A stretch of 7,089 nt of DNA from JBBECF01 sp040881945 (GTDB lineage: Bacteria; Pseudomonadota; Alphaproteobacteria; Dongiales; Dongiaceae): NCBI GenBank assembly GCA_040881945.1, contig JBBECF010000039.1:1-7089 (forward strand), written 5' to 3'. The first letter of the stretch is position 1, and each line of letters starts with the position of its first letter. The notes below the pieces were generated by a model. It made no database searches and was not told the origin of the DNA. It was given only the letters and a program-made list of their open reading frames with translations. This document shows, in pieces, positions 5,465 through 7,089 of this stretch. The position numbers and the translations under genes were made by a program.

Positions 5465-6172
5465 ATGCGATCGGGGAAGAGAGCCGCGTTGGTCGTGGTC
5501 GCGGCGCTGGCGGCGACGGCGGTCGCGCCGGCCGCGGGGCTGGCGGCCTGCAACGACCCGCCCGCAGCCGGCGTCGATTGGAGCAAGTGCGACAAATACA
5601 AGAAGATGCTGAACGGCGCCGACCTCAGCGGCGCGATTCTCAGCCGCGCCGAACTCGGTCGCACCGATCTTCGCGGCGCCGACCTCAGCGGCGCCAAGCT
5701 GGACGAGGCCGAACTCAGCCGCGCCTCGCTGGCCGAGGCCAAGCTCGCCGGCGCCGACCTGACCAAGGCCACGCTCGCCCGCGCCGACCTGACCGCGGCC
5801 GACCTCAGCGGCGCCAATCTGGGCAAGGCCGAGCTGGCGCGGGCCGTGCTGCGCAAGGCCAAGCTCGACGGCGCCGACCTGCGCAAGGCCAATATGAGCC
5901 GGGCGAACCTCGAGAACGCCGATCTCAGCGGCGCCGATCTGGAAAAGGCCGAGCTCGACCGCTCGATCCTGCGCGGCGCCGCCTTCGACGACGCCAACCT
6001 CGCGGGCGCCGACCTGTACAACGCCCGGCTCGACGGCGCCGATCTGTCGGCCGCGCGCGGGCTGACCCAGGAACAGATCGACGAGGCCTGCGGCGACGGC
6101 GAAACGAAGCTTCCGGCCGGTCTCGAGCCGCCGGCCTCGTGGCCCTGCCCGGTCGAGGCCGAGGAGGGCTGA
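5465..6172 (+). CDS. Exported pentapeptide-repeat protein (possible lipoprotein)
   Basis: The 235-aa product has a signal sequence (Lys/Arg start, hydrophobic 7-24) ending in LAAC at residues 26-29. That fits a lipobox with Cys29 as the lipidated residue, although GLA/A before it also suits signal peptidase I. After a short linker (VDWSKC, Cys42) come 29 uninterrupted pentapeptides of the A(D/N)LXX type, residues 50-194. These should fold as a right-handed four-sided beta-helix of about seven turns. A non-repeat tail (195-235) follows: GLTQEQIDEACGDG and a final PASWPCP, giving Cys209 and Cys228. The four cysteines flank the repeat in two pairs and may form disulfides instead of a lipid anchor. 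Every fourth repeat has Arg at its second position over six turns. Function is unknown; nothing here identifies it as a DNA-gyrase-protecting type, and export argues against that. Confidence 0.9.
   Translation: MRSGKRAALVVVAALAATAVAPAAGLAACNDPPAAGVDWSKCDKYKKMLNGADLSGAILSRAELGRTDLRGADLSGAKLDEAELSRASLAEAKLAGADLTKATLARADLTAADLSGANLGKAELARAVLRKAKLDGADLRKANMSRANLENADLSGADLEKAELDRSILRGAAFDDANLAGADLYNARLDGADLSAARGLTQEQIDEACGDGETKLPAGLEPPASWPCPVEAEEG
5615..6050 (+). repeat. 60-nt periodic coding repeat inside the pentapeptide gene
   Basis: The DNA itself repeats every 60 nt, equal to four pentapeptides or one beta-helix turn. The 20-mer beginning GGCGCCGACCTCAGCG is identical at 5615-5634 and 5675-5694. 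Close relatives occur in phase at 5798-5815 and 5918-5935. GCGCC recurs at the same phase in the units between. This suggests growth by duplication of whole turns. Confidence 0.75.
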
Positions 6173-6173
6173 C

Positions 6174-6207
6174 CGGCCGCGGCGCCACCTATACGGTGCG
6201 CCGGCCG
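6174..6207. terminator. GC-rich hairpin between convergent genes, weak terminator candidate
   Basis: CGGCC (6174-6178) pairs with GGCCG (6203-6207). GGCGC (6181-6185) pairs with GCGCC (6198-6202), and ACC (6187-6189) with GGT (6195-6197), around a TATAC loop with small bulges. It spans the 16-bp gap between the two facing stops. No T-run follows on either strand, so intrinsic termination is uncertain. Confidence 0.3.
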
Positions 6208-6752
6208 CGGTCCTGTGGAGTCGTGTCGGATCCGTTGTGCAACGAGCGCAGGCTGCGGATCGGGCGGGGCGTCTCGCCGGGAATCGCCGGCACGCGCGCG
6301 CCGGCCATGATCCTGGTCGCCTCCGTCCCGGTTTCCGGCGCGGGCCGGTTCTCGACCACGCCCTTGTCGTAGACCGGAACGCTGGCGGCGCGGAAATCCG
6401 TTTCTTGTTGCGCCGACAAGTGAATGCCGAGCGCGAGGACGATGCCATTCGGCACCGCATGCAGCGCCTTAGAGCAGGCGACGGGAACCGGCACCTTGTT
6501 GCGGATGCAGGACAGCACCAGCGCCACCGCCAGCGTATCGCTCTCTACGGTCAGCGCCGAGGCCGGCTCGGCGCCGGGCCGCGTGACCGTCAAGGTCGCG
6601 GAAATCCGCGGATTGACCTCGATCACCAACGCCGCGTCGCCGATCGGCATCGGCCGCCCCCGCGCCCTGACGTAATCGAGGATCGCGTGCAGCGTCTCGT
6701 CGAGCGTGAATGCGATGTAGCGGACTTCCGAGGACATCGGCCATCTCGTCAT
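6189..6752 (-). CDS. Conserved-looking hypothetical protein, function unknown
   Basis: I do not recognise this family. The frame ends at TAG 6191-6189 and can start at ATG 6752 (187 aa, used here), ATG 6737 (182 aa, MSSEVRYIAF...) or TTG 6764. ATG 6737 has the better, though still poor, GAGATGG upstream. The first 110 residues look folded and cytoplasmic: VRYIAFTLDETLHAILDYVRARG would be a strand then an amphipathic helix, followed by short strands (AALVIEV, ISATLTV) and a helical TLAVALVLSCIRNKVPVPVACSKAL segment. The last 60 residues are rich in Pro, Arg, Thr and Gly and probably disordered. There is no signal peptide and no clear transmembrane segment. The amino-acid mix is balanced, whereas the long frame opposite it is dominated by Arg, His and Gln, so this strand is the real one. 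It is convergent with the pentapeptide gene, with 16 bp between stops. Confidence 0.7.
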   Translation of the reverse strand: MTRWPMSSEVRYIAFTLDETLHAILDYVRARGRPMPIGDAALVIEVNPRISATLTVTRPGAEPASALTVESDTLAVALVLSCIRNKVPVPVACSKALHAVPNGIVLALGIHLSAQQETDFRAASVPVYDKGVVENRPAPETGTEATRIMAGARVPAIPGETPRPIRSLRSLHNGSDTTPQDRGRRTV

Positions 6753-6944
6753 CAAGAATGACAAAGGCCTAGCCTACGCCGCATTGGTTAACAGAAGACC
6801 AATCGCCCGGCGCCGCCCGGGCTACTGGAAACAGCCCCGCCGATGGCGATTCCGATGGGTTTCGCCACCCGACGGCCAGGTGACGATCCCGCGGCTCGCC
6901 GCGCGGACCGGCGGCCGCAGCAGCCGGGTGGGGGTGTCGCGCGC
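6753..6944. other. Gap between hypothetical gene and tRNA-Leu, no gene seen
   Basis: About 190 bp with only small shadow frames. It holds a 6-bp inverted repeat ATTGGT/ACCAAT (6783-6788 and 6798-6803) and a 5-bp stem CGCGG/CCGCG (6890-6894 and 6899-6903), about 40 bp beyond the tRNA 3' end. Neither has a T-run. No integrase, direct repeat of the tRNA end or other att-site sign is visible. Confidence 0.5.
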
Positions 6945-7033
6945 TGGTGCCCGCTGCCGGACTCGAACCGACACGGCCGTTGCCGGCCAAGGGATTTTAA
7001 GTCCCTTGTGTCTACCAATTCCACCAAGCGGGC
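6945..7033 (-). tRNA. tRNA-Leu, anticodon UAA
   Basis: Read on the - strand, the 89-nt gene starts GCCCGCT (7033-7027), which pairs with AGCGGGC near the 3' end, followed by discriminator A and an encoded CCA (6947-6945). The D-arm has TGGTAGAC. The anticodon stem AGGGA/TCCCT closes a CTTAAAA loop, whose TAA anticodon (6999-6997) reads UUA. A long variable arm (GGCCG/CGGCC around GCAA) marks a class II tRNA, as expected for Leu. The T-arm contains GGTTCGAGTCC with one G-T wobble in its stem. It seems complete and functional. UUA is a very rare codon in DNA this GC-rich, so this tRNA should be lightly used, though it can usually also read UUG. Confidence 0.97.
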
Positions 7034-7043
7034 GGCCGGAAAG

Positions 7044-7073
7044 AGCCTAGCCGCAGCGCCGCCGCCGGCGCAA
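7044..7073 (-). promoter_or_regulatory. Weak candidate promoter of tRNA-Leu
   Basis: On the - strand, TTGCGC (7073-7068) and TAGGCT (7049-7044) are 18 bp apart, and the latter ends 10 bp before the tRNA. Spacing is right for a short tRNA leader, but the boxes are poor matches, so this is tentative. Confidence 0.3.
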
Positions 7074-7089
7074 CAATTGGACGACAGGG

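Noticed and set aside
5615..6050. Regularly spaced repeats that could suggest a CRISPR array or minisatellite
   Set aside because: The repeats are in frame, have no unique spacers, and encode consecutive pentapeptides with a conserved Leu core.
5197..6460. Two long - strand open frames opposite the pentapeptide gene
   Set aside because: The 15/60-nt repetition without stops keeps the other frames open too. These frames only echo the repeat and lack an independent start or family match.
6237..6761. 174-codon + strand open frame opposite the hypothetical gene
   Set aside because: Its composition is almost entirely Arg, His, Gln, Asp and Gly, typical of a shadow; the - strand frame reads like a folded protein.
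6753..7033. tRNA-Leu 3' end as an integration site for a mobile element
   Set aside because: No repeat of the tRNA 3' end, no integrase and no change in base composition is visible on its downstream side within the window.
6784..7050. Small open frames on both strands across the tRNA
   Set aside because: They run through a complete tRNA-Leu gene, so any peptide there is accidental.

Overview
The window is high-GC chromosomal DNA from a hopanoid-making bacterium, most likely an alphaproteobacterium. This rests on the GC-rich codon use, the close match of the squalene-hopene cyclase and HpnM sequences to alphaproteobacterial forms as I remember them, and the gene set; no search was run. Every main gene but one belongs to a recognisable family. 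I see no phage, transposon, CRISPR or defence genes.

Positions 1-4504 form a hopanoid block. On the + strand are the 3' nine-tenths of shc/hpnF (squalene-hopene cyclase, its 5' end cut by the window) and hpnG (adenosylhopane nucleosidase/phosphorylase), joined by a GTGA stop/start overlap. Facing them on the - strand is a two-gene operon, ispH (last MEP-pathway step, IPP/DMAPP supply) then hpnH (radical SAM adenosylhopane synthase), also joined by a GTGA overlap. The two operons converge and their last genes overlap antisense by 48 bp. Together they cover precursor supply (IspH), ring formation (Shc), adenosyl addition (HpnH) and adenine removal (HpnG).

Positions 4505-4717 are a divergent control region with two perfect 10-bp inverted repeats and plausible promoters for ispH (left) and hpnM (right). 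hpnM (4718-5380, +) encodes an exported MlaC/Ttg2D-like protein linked with hopanoid trafficking. After it, with its own strong Shine-Dalgarno, is a secreted or lipoprotein pentapeptide-repeat protein (5465-6172, +). It has 29 uninterrupted repeats, a 60-nt (20-residue) superperiod and an Arg/Lys stripe along its predicted beta-helix.

Positions 6189-6752 (-) hold an unrecognised small protein, convergent with the pentapeptide gene. A roughly 190-bp stretch without a credible gene follows, then a tRNA-Leu(UAA) gene on the - strand (6945-7033, CCA encoded). The most interesting items are the pentapeptide protein's charge ladder, the symmetrical control region and the overlapping hpnG/hpnH ends. 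The core hopanoid pathway itself is already known.
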